This document shows positions 43,589 through 51,736 of a DNA stretch of 64,000 nt, piece after piece. The translations under genes and the position numbers were made by a program. The notes beneath the pieces are model-generated. The model ran no database searches, had not been told where the DNA came from, and was given only the letters and a program-made list of their open reading frames with translations. Numbering within the stretch: position 1 is the stretch's first letter; the number at the start of each line of letters is the position of its first letter. Origin of the DNA: Mariprofundus sp. (GTDB taxonomy: Bacteria > Pseudomonadota > Zetaproteobacteria > Mariprofundales > Mariprofundaceae); NCBI GenBank assembly GCA_021772775.1, contig JAJFLH010000034.1:1-64000 (forward strand), given 5' to 3'.

Positions 43589-44140
43589 TTATGCTTTCTC
43601 AGCCGAGATTTGAACAGGCTTACCATCCAGACTGATCGCGTTCCTGTTCTTCCAATAATCCGAAATACCAGCCTCACCTTTTTTCAAAGCCCACGCATTG
43701 AGCATCTCGCGCTGGCCCATGAAATCATACAGCGGTACACCAAAACCGCATGAGGTATGCACCAGATCAACATGTATATCAAATATCTGTCTGGCACCCG
43801 GCAAGGGATCAAACAAGTCATATAGCTCATTCCACTGCTCATCATCAGCATGAATCGTTTTGGCTGTGCCATAGAGGCGCAGGATCTTCGGTTTGCCTTC
43901 AAATGCACAGAACATAATCGTCATGCGATCATCATCCTGCATATGGGCTGCAGTCTCATTGCCACTACCGGTCACATTGAGCCAAACGATACGGTTTTTA
44001 TCAATCACTCGAAAAGAGTCCATGCCCTTGGGCGAAATATTGATGCGGCTATCAGCCGTCGCTGTGCCAACAAAGAACATCTGCTGTTTTTTAATAAACT
44101 CGATCTGTTTCTCTTCGATCTCTGGAAACTTTTTACCCAT
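43589..44140 (-). CDS. pyridoxamine 5'-phosphate oxidase-fold flavoprotein
   Basis: This FMN-binding split-barrel protein has 183 residues. VGTATADSRINISPKGMDSFRVIDKNRIVWLNVTGSGNETAAHMQDDDRMTIMFCAFEGKPKILRLYGTAK is the usual PNPOx-like core. The ATG sits just after the mobB stop, with GGCGAGG a few bases ahead. It interrupts an otherwise Moco-only operon. A role in cofactor chemistry or a stress function is conceivable, but the substrate is unknown. The upstream frame overlapping mobB is not used. Confidence 0.8.
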   Translation of the reverse strand: MGKKFPEIEEKQIEFIKKQQMFFVGTATADSRINISPKGMDSFRVIDKNRIVWLNVTGSGNETAAHMQDDDRMTIMFCAFEGKPKILRLYGTAKTIHADDEQWNELYDLFDPLPGARQIFDIHVDLVHTSCGFGVPLYDFMGQREMLNAWALKKGEAGISDYWKNRNAISLDGKPVQISAEKA

Positions 44141-44141
44141 C

Positions 44142-44651
44142 TCAGATACCCTCGCCAGCTCTGCTCTTCCATTGAAGAATGAAATCGATGATCGCTGTCG
44201 TATCATTCAAATCAAGCAGAGGAACAGCCAGATCCAGATCGGCCATATCTGTTGCGACAGCAATCAACTCATCGGATGTACAGCGTAGCGTTTGTGAGCG
44301 TTCAGAGCGCAGCACCTCTATCTTAGGCCCCGGCACCGATGCATAGCCTTCCACCAGAACCAGATCATAATCGGCAAACAGACGCTCAGTTAAAAGTTGC
44401 GGATTCAGAGACTCATCGACATCACTCACCATCAGCATCTTCTCAGGCCCAACCAGTAGGGAAGTTGATGCACCTGCCTGTTTGTGACGCCAGCTATCTT
44501 TACCCGGTCTGTCCATTTCAGGCTGATGATGGCTGTGTTTGATGGTGGCGATACGCAGACCTTTCGCGGTCAGGCCAGACACCAGTTTTTCCATCAATGT
44601 TGTTTTGCCGGAATTGGAGTAACCGACCAGTGATAAAACGGGAGTCGTCAT
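44142..44651 (-). CDS. mobB: molybdopterin-guanine dinucleotide biosynthesis protein MobB
   Basis: This P-loop GTPase helps MobA deliver the cofactor. It has 169 residues. Walker A is VGYSNSGKTTLMEKL, with ATIKHSHHQPEMDRPGKDSWRHKQAGAS and LVLVEGYASVPGPKIEVL as family motifs. The ATG overlaps the moaE stop by four bases. The PNPOx gene follows. Confidence 0.94.
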   Translation of the reverse strand: MTTPVLSLVGYSNSGKTTLMEKLVSGLTAKGLRIATIKHSHHQPEMDRPGKDSWRHKQAGASTSLLVGPEKMLMVSDVDESLNPQLLTERLFADYDLVLVEGYASVPGPKIEVLRSERSQTLRCTSDELIAVATDMADLDLAVPLLDLNDTTAIIDFILQWKSRAGEGI

Positions 44652-45094
44652 GGATGCTCAGTGACCCAGCTATCACCATCGGGTGTCACTTCCTTTTTCC
44701 AGATCGGCACACGCTGTTTCAGGCTATCAATGATCCATTCACAGGCTTCAAATGCAGGGCCACGATGTTCTGCACCCACCACAATCAATACAATTTTATC
44801 GCCGGCATGTACGGTTGTCACACGGTGTACGATACGCAGATCAATGATCTCGAATTTCTCCAATGCTTCATCACGTAGGCTCAACATGGCCCTTGTGGCC
44901 ATGCCCGCATATTGCTCAAAGTTGATCGAAAAGACATCACGCCCTTCGGAGAAATCACGTGCACACCCCAGAAACGTGGTTATGCCTCCGATGCGCTTGG
45001 ACGTTGCACGCAGCGCATCTACCTCTGCTTCAATCGAAAAATCAGCCTCTTGAATACGTACTGCATCCTGTTGCTTATTCATATCACTGTTCAT
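44648..45094 (-). CDS. moaE: molybdopterin synthase large subunit MoaE
   Basis: This subunit with MoaD converts precursor Z to molybdopterin. It has 148 residues. GGITTFLGCARDFSEGRDV, EKFEIIDLRIVHRVTTVHAGDKIVLIVVGAEHRGPAFEACEWIIDSLKQRVPIWKKEV is a strong match, with the lysine region near the end forming the active site. It directly follows moaD (TGA then ATG). Confidence 0.95.
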   Translation of the reverse strand: MNSDMNKQQDAVRIQEADFSIEAEVDALRATSKRIGGITTFLGCARDFSEGRDVFSINFEQYAGMATRAMLSLRDEALEKFEIIDLRIVHRVTTVHAGDKIVLIVVGAEHRGPAFEACEWIIDSLKQRVPIWKKEVTPDGDSWVTEHP

Positions 45095-45319
45095 TCAGCC
45101 TCCCGCAAACGGCGGCATCATCGCCACTTCATCACCATCTTGAATCAGGATATTTAAATCGTGTTCCTGCTGCTGATTCACAGCAACAAGCAGTGGTTTG
45201 AAGGTTTCAAGTCCAGCTTCTTTCACCACATCGGCCAATGTTAAACCACAACGATCTATCATCATTTCACGTCGCCCTATTTTCGCGGCAATCGAACCAA
45301 AAAAGAGTATTTTAATCAT
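45095..45319 (-). CDS. moaD: molybdopterin synthase sulfur carrier MoaD
   Basis: This ubiquitin-like sulfur carrier of 74 residues ends in the essential Gly-Gly (PPFAGG) that becomes a thiocarboxylate. Typical segments are KILFFGSIAAKIGR, LLVAVNQQQEHDL and DGDEVAMMPPFAGG. ATG 45319 is chosen because AAGGTG lies eight bases ahead; a longer frame to 45379 is unlikely. It heads the Moco operon. Confidence 0.93.
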   Translation of the reverse strand: MIKILFFGSIAAKIGRREMMIDRCGLTLADVVKEAGLETFKPLLVAVNQQQEHDLNILIQDGDEVAMMPPFAGG

Positions 45320-45463
45320 GAGTGCTTCACCTTGCAGATGACTATCTGAGATTTCATCGATGGTTATTCTTCGGGGCAAGCTAACATACAGCTGTTCGAT
45401 ATGTGATGCCTAAATAAACAGGCTAAAAACTACAGTAATAAAAGATGATCATTGAGTCTCCGT

Positions 45464-45492
45464 TTGACAAAATTGTCCACAATTTAAAGTAT
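45464..45492 (+). promoter_or_regulatory. promoter with internal palindrome before the PilZ gene
   Basis: TTGACA at 45464-45469 is a perfect -35. A plausible but weak -10 (AAGTAT, 45487-45492) follows a 17-bp spacer. AAATTGT-CC-ACAATTT (45470-45485) is a perfect palindrome filling that spacer, a likely repressor site. Confidence 0.5.
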
Positions 45493-45536
45493 GTAGCTAC
45501 ACCGTTCCCGTTTTACGTTTTTACTGGAGGCCTGCC

Positions 45537-45950
45537 ATGCAAGTAGATCAAAACAGAGAACATATTCGATCAAATATCTCTTTAGCCGCACAAGTCATCC
45601 CAGAGGGTGGTGAATGCATCGATGTCATGGTCAAAGATTTAAGTCTTCATGGTATTCAAGTTGGTGCTCAACACGGACTGGAAGTTGGACAGAAATGTCG
45701 TATTCACATCCAGTTTGGTCATCTCAATGATGAACTACCAATCGTTGCCGATGGTATCATCGTAAGAACTTTGGATGATTGTTTTGCTATACAGTTTGAA
45801 ACTGTCGGCTTTGAATCGCACGAGGAACTGGAGAGTATGATTCTAGCCCATTCCCATGATCAAAAGCAGTGCCTGAAAGAGTTCACCAAAGAGTCATTCT
45901 TTTTTGACCCGCTATCCGCTTTCGACTTTGATCCTACCAAACCTCGCTAA
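45537..45950 (+). CDS. PilZ-domain c-di-GMP receptor
   Basis: This 137-residue single-domain protein binds c-di-GMP through the PilZ fold. Arg7-x3-Arg11 (NREHIR) and DLSLHGIQVGA give the canonical RxxxR and (D/N)xSxxG motifs. A long C-terminal tail (SFFFDPLSAFDFDPTKPR) is unusual and could contact a partner. GGAGG upstream sets the start. It has its own promoter with a palindromic operator. The partner may be motility or the nearby diguanylate cyclase pathway. Confidence 0.88.
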   Translation: MQVDQNREHIRSNISLAAQVIPEGGECIDVMVKDLSLHGIQVGAQHGLEVGQKCRIHIQFGHLNDELPIVADGIIVRTLDDCFAIQFETVGFESHEELESMILAHSHDQKQCLKEFTKESFFFDPLSAFDFDPTKPR

Positions 45951-45982
45951 AACCGATCCTAATATTCGATAGCCCCTCATTC

Positions 45983-46831
45983 TTAATGAAACATATTGCG
46001 TAGACGCGTAAACATACTCGACTCTAAGCCCATATTTTTCGGTGACACTTCATACAGTGTGCTTATGCCCACACCTTTAAGCGTCATATTTTTGGGGGAA
46101 CCAATTAGAATATCACCGGAATAGTCACGAATTTTTGTATGAATCAAGCCATAGACAATTTCATCAATTAGCACCTGATTGCGCAAGGCATGGGTCTGAA
46201 TACGCGCCCCCTTGTCCATAGCATGACCAATGTAGTCCTTTGGTCGACCGGGAATCTCCTTCACATAACCACAAGTTATACCAATGCGATAATTCATCGG
46301 GCCAACCAGTTTCTTCAACTTTTTACGGTTTTCAGCAATCGTGCGTTTAATCAATAACGATGTAAGCAACGCATCAATCGCATTCTCAAATACCACCATC
46401 ACACCATCACCAAGTCGCTTCACAACCTGCCCGTTATGCTGCTTTACCGCATTCTCGCAAATATCGCAGAACAGACGGTTACGCATATAACCTTTGGTAT
46501 GGCCCATATCACGTTTGTATTCGGTTGAGCTCTCAAGATCAGTAAACATGATGCATTTGTATTTATCTTCATTGGTCGCAATCGCATGCTCTACTTCATC
46601 AATAATACTGTCGATCTCTAATATCGTTGAATCAACACGACTGGCTGGCCTGGAAGCAGTCATGCGAGGAACAACTGCCAACTCTACTACACTATCTGAT
46701 GGCACTTTTCTGGTGCGCGAACGTGGAGCTGTTTTACTCGCAGTAGATTTGGATGCTGCAGGCTTAGGCAGTGCGAGCACCTGCACCTCACCTTTTTCCT
46801 TTACCTCATTCAATTTAGCTGCAGCTGCCAT
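45983..46831 (-). CDS. class III adenylate/guanylate cyclase
   Basis: This 282-residue soluble protein has a Pro/Ser/Lys-rich N-terminus (1-65) and a class III cyclase domain. The two metal-binding aspartates are present: Asp98 in IMFTDLESST and Asp142 in VVKRLGDGVMVVF. GHAMDKGARIQTHA gives the RNA/purine-stabilising region, with Asn replaced by Asp. Unlike the receptor at 7.6 kb this one looks catalytic. TTGGAGGAATC before the ATG is a good ribosome-binding site. There is no other signalling domain, so its input is unclear. Confidence 0.85.
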   Translation of the reverse strand: MAAAAKLNEVKEKGEVQVLALPKPAASKSTASKTAPRSRTRKVPSDSVVELAVVPRMTASRPASRVDSTILEIDSIIDEVEHAIATNEDKYKCIMFTDLESSTEYKRDMGHTKGYMRNRLFCDICENAVKQHNGQVVKRLGDGVMVVFENAIDALLTSLLIKRTIAENRKKLKKLVGPMNYRIGITCGYVKEIPGRPKDYIGHAMDKGARIQTHALRNQVLIDEIVYGLIHTKIRDYSGDILIGSPKNMTLKGVGISTLYEVSPKNMGLESSMFTRLRNMFH

Positions 46832-46962
46832 GATTCCTCCAATAAAAACCCATCATTAGTGGGCCAAACCTGAGAAAAATCCTATATCTAATATGTGACG
46901 TAGATCGCAAACATCCACGCAGCTCTGTTTATTGCTCACGGAGTTTCGCTGTTACGCATCAT

Positions 46963-46995
46963 CGTCATTCCGGAATGGTTCTAGCCGGAATCCAT
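46963..46995. repeat. short hairpin repeat (CGTCATTCCGG...CCGGAATCCAT)
   Basis: ATTCCGG and CCGGAAT pair over 7 bp around a 10-nt loop. It is related to the repeat at 15511-15604. It lies in the cyclase-gloA gap, in which nothing else is seen. Confidence 0.6.
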
Positions 46996-47092
46996 CATGC
47001 AATGAAATTCACGCCATAGCCGTTGAGTTTGAATAATACAGTTTAGCACCTATGCTCGGCCCTCTCCTATTCCTATACCATGAGGTTTTGAT

Positions 47093-47476
47093 ATGCGCTT
47101 GTTACACACCATGATCCGCGTGAATGATCTGCAAGAGTCGATCACGTTTTACACAGACCTGTTGGGCATGCGCTTGCTGCGCCAGAAAGAGTATCCCAAA
47201 GGTCGTTTCACATTGGCATTTGTTGGTTATGAGGATGAAGCCGATGGTGCTGTGATTGAGCTAACCCATAACTGGGACTGTGACAGCTATGAGTTAGGTA
47301 ACGCTTTTGGCCATCTGGCAGTCGGTGTTGAAGATATCTACTCTGTTTGTGATGGCATAAAGCAGCGCGGTGGCATTATCAGTCGGGAACCGGGGCCGAT
47401 GAAACATAGCGCTTCAGTGATTGCCTTTGTAAAAGATCCCAATGGATATGCGATAGAGTTGATCGAGCGGAAATAG
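47093..47476 (+). CDS. gloA: lactoylglutathione lyase (glyoxalase I)
   Basis: This metalloenzyme converts the methylglyoxal-glutathione hemithioacetal to lactoylglutathione. It has 127 residues. The metal ligands align exactly with E. coli GloA: His5 (LLHTMIRV), Glu56 (AVIELTHN), His74 (GHLAVG) and Glu122 (AIELIE). ATGAGG upstream is the likely ribosome-binding site. It is a single gene, convergent with the next minus-strand gene. Confidence 0.95.
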   Translation: MRLLHTMIRVNDLQESITFYTDLLGMRLLRQKEYPKGRFTLAFVGYEDEADGAVIELTHNWDCDSYELGNAFGHLAVGVEDIYSVCDGIKQRGGIISREPGPMKHSASVIAFVKDPNGYAIELIERK

Positions 47477-47533
47477 TACCTTTTATTTTCAGGCGAAAAA
47501 GAGAGCCTGCAATGGTTAAATAGCCGAGAGTAT

Positions 47534-47824
47534 TCAGGCCATCATACTGATTCTATTACTACCACCTGCAGCTCTCTCGCCTTCAATCACCTGAGTCGCT
47601 TCAGACTCCATCGCTTCAGCTGCACTGCTTTCATTAACTTCACTGCGCGCTAATTTTTGCGCCTCTGCTGAAATAGAGATGGTGTCACTATTTTTCGCAG
47701 CACTGTTTTGATAACCATTTTGAACATTATTTGATTCCGTATTCTGAATTGGCTGGCTTTTAGCTATATTCTGAGGAGCTGCAATATTATTATATTGCGC
47801 GAGCTGCACCGGATTAATTTGCAT
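47534..47824 (-). CDS. small hypothetical protein with SISxEA motif
   Basis: This 96-residue hydrophilic protein has no signal peptide or TM. It is rich in Gln, Asn, Ala and Ser, with DTISISAEAQKLA near 46 and a C-terminal alanine- and glutamate-rich helix. The phrase 'SISxEAxxLA' is common near flagellar-axial proteins, but I would not assign a role. AAGGAAG lies seven bases before the ATG. A second small protein with the same motif lies at 58733. Confidence 0.55.
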   Translation of the reverse strand: MQINPVQLAQYNNIAAPQNIAKSQPIQNTESNNVQNGYQNSAAKNSDTISISAEAQKLARSEVNESSAAEAMESEATQVIEGERAAGGSNRISMMA

Positions 47825-47998
47825 TGTTGAACTTCCTTTTATAGCAACGGTCTAAAGACAATCGAAATATCTCCAAGCATCATCATCTGCATAACAATGG
47901 TCTTGAGCGTCGAAATCATAGTGTTCATTAGCTTAAATACAACAAATCTAGGAATGAACCATATTATTATAGTTCCATAAACATTGGTCAGAAAAAGA

Positions 47999-48478
47999 TC
48001 AGCTTTCCCTCAACCAGACGCCTGATTTCCCGCCGCGTTTTTCATCGAGTTGAATGGCTGTGATTCGCATACCTTTATCAACGGCTTTGCACATATCGTA
48101 GATGGTAAGCAGTGCAGTAGTGACTGCGGTTAGCGCTTCCATCTCCACACCTGTTTTGCCGTTGCATTTGACCGACACTTCCACTTTTAGGCCACAAATT
48201 TCGTCCAGCTCGGTGAACGCCACATCAATACCAGATAGCATCAAAGGATGACACATCGGAATCAGATCAGGGGTTTTCTTAGCACCCATCACTGCAGCCA
48301 CATCGGCGACCGCCAATACATCACCTTTTTTCAATTTACCCTGTTGAATATGCTGCAAGGTTTCCGGCAGCATATGAATTTCACCGCTGGCAATGGCAAT
48401 GCGGGTAGTTACATCTTTGCCCGATACATCCACCATTCGAGCTCGGCCGCTGGCATCAAAATGGGTTAGTTCACTCAT
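47999..48478 (-). CDS. moaC: cyclic pyranopterin monophosphate synthase MoaC
   Basis: This second Moco enzyme makes cyclic pyranopterin monophosphate after MoaA. It has 159 residues. Conserved parts are LTHFDASGRARMVDVSGK, IPMCHPLMLSGIDVAF and GKTGVEMEALTAVTTALLTIYDMCKAVDKGMRI, the last with the catalytic Lys/His environment. It follows modC at a short gap and belongs to the moaA-modABC-moaC block. Confidence 0.95.
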   Translation of the reverse strand: MSELTHFDASGRARMVDVSGKDVTTRIAIASGEIHMLPETLQHIQQGKLKKGDVLAVADVAAVMGAKKTPDLIPMCHPLMLSGIDVAFTELDEICGLKVEVSVKCNGKTGVEMEALTAVTTALLTIYDMCKAVDKGMRITAIQLDEKRGGKSGVWLRES

Positions 48479-48481
48479 AGT

Positions 48482-49147
48482 TCATTCCTCTGCTCTCAGC
48501 AGTTCTGATATTGGTTTTACCTCAGCCAACAAACGTCCTTCTCGCATATGCCAGTGTGAGTCCGCTAACAATTTCGCATCTTCCACATCATGGCTGACCA
48601 TCACAACAGCTATCTTTAACTCTTCTACCACCGCTTTCAATACCACACGCAACCGTTGTCGAATAGCGGGAGCCTGAGCTGAAAAAGGTTCATCCAGCAA
48701 TAGTAGTGCTGGCCGTTTAAATATAGCTCTAGCTAAAGCTACCCGCTGTGCCTCACCGGTTGAAAGCATGTGCGGTTTGCGCTGCATCAATGGGCTGATT
48801 TCCAATAACTCGGCCAGCTTCATCAAATCACCATGATCGCTATCCTCTGAACCCAGTTTGATATTCCGCTCAACACTGAGCCAGGGTAGTAGAGCCGTAT
48901 CCGTCCACAGGCAGCCAACATTGCGCTGTTCTACAGGCAGACTAAACCCGGCACTGCTATCAAGCCACACCTGCCCTGTGACATGGATCTGACCACCAGC
49001 CATCTCTAAACCGGCCAGACAACGCAGCAAAGTACTTTTTCCTGCTCCATTTTCACCTGAAATCAGCGTGATACCGACTGAGATGGAAGACTCCACCAGC
49101 AGACTTAATGAACCCAATTGGGCTGAGATATGAATAGAGGAGCTCAT
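48482..49147 (-). CDS. modC: molybdate ABC transporter ATPase ModC
   Basis: This ATPase of the molybdate importer has 221 residues. Walker A is SGENGAGKSTLLRCLAGL, the signature LSTGEAQRVALARAI and Walker B LLLLDEPFSA. It lacks the C-terminal MOP (molybdate-binding) domain of full ModC, which makes it a short form. ATG 49147 overlaps the modB stop by four bases. ModC here clearly belongs with modB and modA. Confidence 0.88.
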   Translation of the reverse strand: MSSSIHISAQLGSLSLLVESSISVGITLISGENGAGKSTLLRCLAGLEMAGGQIHVTGQVWLDSSAGFSLPVEQRNVGCLWTDTALLPWLSVERNIKLGSEDSDHGDLMKLAELLEISPLMQRKPHMLSTGEAQRVALARAIFKRPALLLLDEPFSAQAPAIRQRLRVVLKAVVEELKIAVVMVSHDVEDAKLLADSHWHMREGRLLAEVKPISELLRAEE

Positions 49148-49815
49148 TTCACAGTCACCATATGCATACCGTTGCGATTGATGGCATAAACCAGAGATAA
49201 CATAGCGAAACATACTGCCATCAGAATCAGCGCCAGCATCAACGCTTCCGACTGTTGCTGCATTTCAACAAACTCAAACAGGGCAATGCTCGCCACTTTG
49301 GTTTCACCCGGAATCGAACCACCTACCATCAACACCACACCAAATTCACCCATGGTATGAGCAAAAGAGAGTACAGCCGCAACCAACACTCCACCCTTAG
49401 CTGCTGGTAAAATCACCTGCCATAAAGCTTGTCTTACATTCAAACTTTGAGTTTTTGCCATCTCCAACCAGCTGACCGGGATTGCGCGTAGTGCCTGTTG
49501 CATCGGCTGTACTGCAAACGGCAGTGAATATAATACTGATGCAACCACCATGCCTGAAAATGAGAATGCTAAAGAGCTATCAAACAGCGCTTGCCAAGCA
49601 CGACCCAGTGTTGAATCAGGTGCGATCATCAACAGCACAAAATAACCCAATACGGTTGGAGGTAAAACCAGCGGCATCGCCACCACCACCTCCAGCAGGG
49701 TACGGCCTAAAAACTGTTTAAAGGCCAGTAGATAGGCAAGGGGAAATGCTAACACTAACAGTATCAGTGTGGTTACCAGTGCCAGTTGTAGAGAAATCAA
49801 CAGCGACTCTAGCAT
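49144..49815 (-). CDS. modB: molybdate ABC transporter permease ModB
   Basis: This inner-membrane permease has 223 residues and about five TM helices. The permease motif is near EMAKTQSLNVRQALWQVILPAAKGGVL (the EAA loop). The ATG at 49815 is three bases after the modA stop (TGA), and modC overlaps at its end. Frame extension into modA is not used. Confidence 0.9.
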   Translation of the reverse strand: MLESLLISLQLALVTTLILLVLAFPLAYLLAFKQFLGRTLLEVVVAMPLVLPPTVLGYFVLLMIAPDSTLGRAWQALFDSSLAFSFSGMVVASVLYSLPFAVQPMQQALRAIPVSWLEMAKTQSLNVRQALWQVILPAAKGGVLVAAVLSFAHTMGEFGVVLMVGGSIPGETKVASIALFEFVEMQQQSEALMLALILMAVCFAMLSLVYAINRNGMHMVTVK

Positions 49816-49817
49816 AA

Positions 49818-50570
49818 TCAGCGCATCACCAGCTGTTGATCCGAGCTCTTGTATCTGAGCACCATATTTTCCAACCACTGATTTACTGCCTTTTTATCGA
49901 TCAATGAGACAGCATGATATTGAATCGAAGCGATATGTGGCTGCACCGAACTCACCGGTATAAAACCGGCATCAACCACACCCCGGTTAACCATCATACT
50001 TGCTTGCATGGCATTCTGCGCATAAACCATTTTAGGTTTGAGCAACTGCCATAATCCTTTCTCTTCCAAGACCTGTTTACTGACCTGACCAAAGGGTGCG
50101 ACATCAGGATTGGCGATCGCAATATGTCGAATAGAAGAATCCAATAACAGAGCTGGATCAGCCTGCACTTTCATCCCTATCTTCACACCCAGATAAGCCC
50201 GACCCACTTGCAAGTGAGAGACCACTTTACCCTGTTTTTCCAAGAGAGCCGGACGCTGTTGATCGGCTGCAATAAAGGCATCAAAAGGTGCCCCCTGCAT
50301 GATCTGATTGTACAAACGCCCTGTTGAACCCGATACCAAACGCACAGTAATACCATGCTCTGTTTCAAATGCTTTAGCCTGCTGCTGGGCCATGGGATAC
50401 AAGCTCGATGCCACAGCAATCGTGATTGTTTCTTGTGCATGAGCAGAGACAGGGATAAAACCAAGCATTAGCCACAGATACCCCAGGGCACCCACTTTAG
50501 CGCAGGCGCGATTCACCTTGTTAACGCAGATATACGCAGATAAGGCCTTCAATCGAATGACTGAATTCAT
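49818..50570 (-). CDS. modA: molybdate-binding periplasmic protein ModA
   Basis: This periplasmic binding protein captures molybdate. The mature part begins QETITIAVASSLYPMAQQQAKAFE and includes VSGSTGRLYNQIMQGAPFDAFIAADQQRP and VAPFGQVSKQVLEEKG, all ModA-like. The first 33 codons come from a dispersed repeat (50468-50652) that runs into the gene: its GTGGCTAA end lies directly before the codon Met35. The reading frame passes into the repeat and gives a plausible signal peptide (KVGALGYLWLMLGF...AHA-Q). The start could be GTG 50516, ATG 50570 or the Met35 codon. Expression may depend on which is used. Confidence 0.88.
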   Translation of the reverse strand: MNSVIRLKALSAYICVNKVNRACAKVGALGYLWLMLGFIPVSAHAQETITIAVASSLYPMAQQQAKAFETEHGITVRLVSGSTGRLYNQIMQGAPFDAFIAADQQRPALLEKQGKVVSHLQVGRAYLGVKIGMKVQADPALLLDSSIRHIAIANPDVAPFGQVSKQVLEEKGLWQLLKPKMVYAQNAMQASMMVNRGVVDAGFIPVSSVQPHIASIQYHAVSLIDKKAVNQWLENMVLRYKSSDQQLVMR

Positions 50571-50652
50571 TGTTTCATTCCGCTTAACAATGGCTGGTAG
50601 GAGTTCTTTATTCCCGCCTTACATCTGTGTGCATCTCTGTTTATCTGTGGTT
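50468..50652. repeat. dispersed inverted-repeat element, copy 5 (in the modA start)
   Basis: TTAGCCACAGATACCCCAGG (50468 on) and the right end ATCTGTGTGCATC...ATCTGTGG form the arms. It overlaps the 5' end of modA and fills the gap to moaA. Confidence 0.75.
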
Positions 50653-50663
50653 CATTCATCATT

Positions 50664-51707
50664 TTAACCACCGATTGAAATCATAGAGCGTTTTTCATCA
50701 TCGGCATCAAATTTATAGGTACCGACCTCCGGTTTGATCAGTGCTGAACGAAAAAAAACTGCTCGGATATCATGATCACTACCACCACTGCGTATCACAT
50801 CTCGCAGATTCAGTTGATCATCATCAGGCAGACAGGAGCGTAAACCACCATCAGCTGTCAAACGCAGACGATTACAACCTTCACAAAAGCGTTCGGACAT
50901 TGGCATAATAAAACCAACTTCACCCTGCCCATTTTTTAGTGAAAGATAACGCGCTGCCGAATTACCAGTCTGTAAAGCTGACTCAACTTTGACCCGTTGC
51001 GCCACATCATCTCGACTCAACACTTCATCAATACCGATATAATGCTTGTCCCAATCCATGCCCTGCTTCATTGGCATAAGCTCAATAAAACGAATCGTAG
51101 CCTGCTCTGCAATGGCAAAATCAATCAATTCAGCCACTTCACTATGTTCATCACCGGCATTAATACCACGCATCAAAACCGTATTAATTTTAATTGGCCC
51201 AAGACCGGCATCACGAGCAGCTTGAATACCAGCCAGAACAGGAGCCAGCTCACCACCAGTCAATTTACGAAAGCGTAGTGGATTCAGGCTATCCAGACTG
51301 ACATTGATACGATCTAGACCTGCATCGGCCAGAGTTTGAGCATATTTGCCCAATAGCGTGGCATTGGTGGTCATTGAAATATCTTTAATACCATCAATAG
51401 AGGCGAGCTTTTCAATCAAATCGGGCAGATCACGACGCACCAGTGGCTCTCCACCGGTGATACGCAACTTGGATACCCCCATCTGCGCAGCAATACGGGC
51501 AATACGTTCAATCTCTTCATAACGTATCACCTGATCATGCGCTTCAGCTTTATAGGAATCAGATGCAGGTCTGCAATAGTCGCAGCGCATATTACAGCGA
51601 TCTGTCACCGAAATACGCAGATAGGTGAGCTGACGATCAAAACGATCCATCAGCACCCCGTCATCTGGCCTCGATTCAAAAAAACGAATAGGCGTTGCTT
51701 CAACCAT
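50664..51707 (-). CDS. moaA: GTP 3',8-cyclase MoaA
   Basis: This radical SAM enzyme starts Moco synthesis from GTP. It has 347 residues. The N-terminal 4Fe-4S is at Cys38-x3-Cys42-x2-Cys45 (DRCNMRCDYC). The C-terminal cluster is FCEGCNRLRLTADGGLRSCL, and the protein ends in the conserved Gly-Gly (SIGG). It is the first gene upstream of the repeat and modA on the same strand. It follows the nap/porin genes. Confidence 0.95.
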   Translation of the reverse strand: MVEATPIRFFESRPDDGVLMDRFDRQLTYLRISVTDRCNMRCDYCRPASDSYKAEAHDQVIRYEEIERIARIAAQMGVSKLRITGGEPLVRRDLPDLIEKLASIDGIKDISMTTNATLLGKYAQTLADAGLDRINVSLDSLNPLRFRKLTGGELAPVLAGIQAARDAGLGPIKINTVLMRGINAGDEHSEVAELIDFAIAEQATIRFIELMPMKQGMDWDKHYIGIDEVLSRDDVAQRVKVESALQTGNSAARYLSLKNGQGEVGFIMPMSERFCEGCNRLRLTADGGLRSCLPDDDQLNLRDVIRSGGSDHDIRAVFFRSALIKPEVGTYKFDADDEKRSMISIGG

Positions 51708-51736
51708 GAATATCCTCTCTGCTAATACTCACGTCC

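Noticed and set aside
45380-45536. Molybdenum-cofactor riboswitch before moaD
   Set aside because: No long multi-stem structure found by eye; the gap holds a promoter for the PilZ gene on the other strand.
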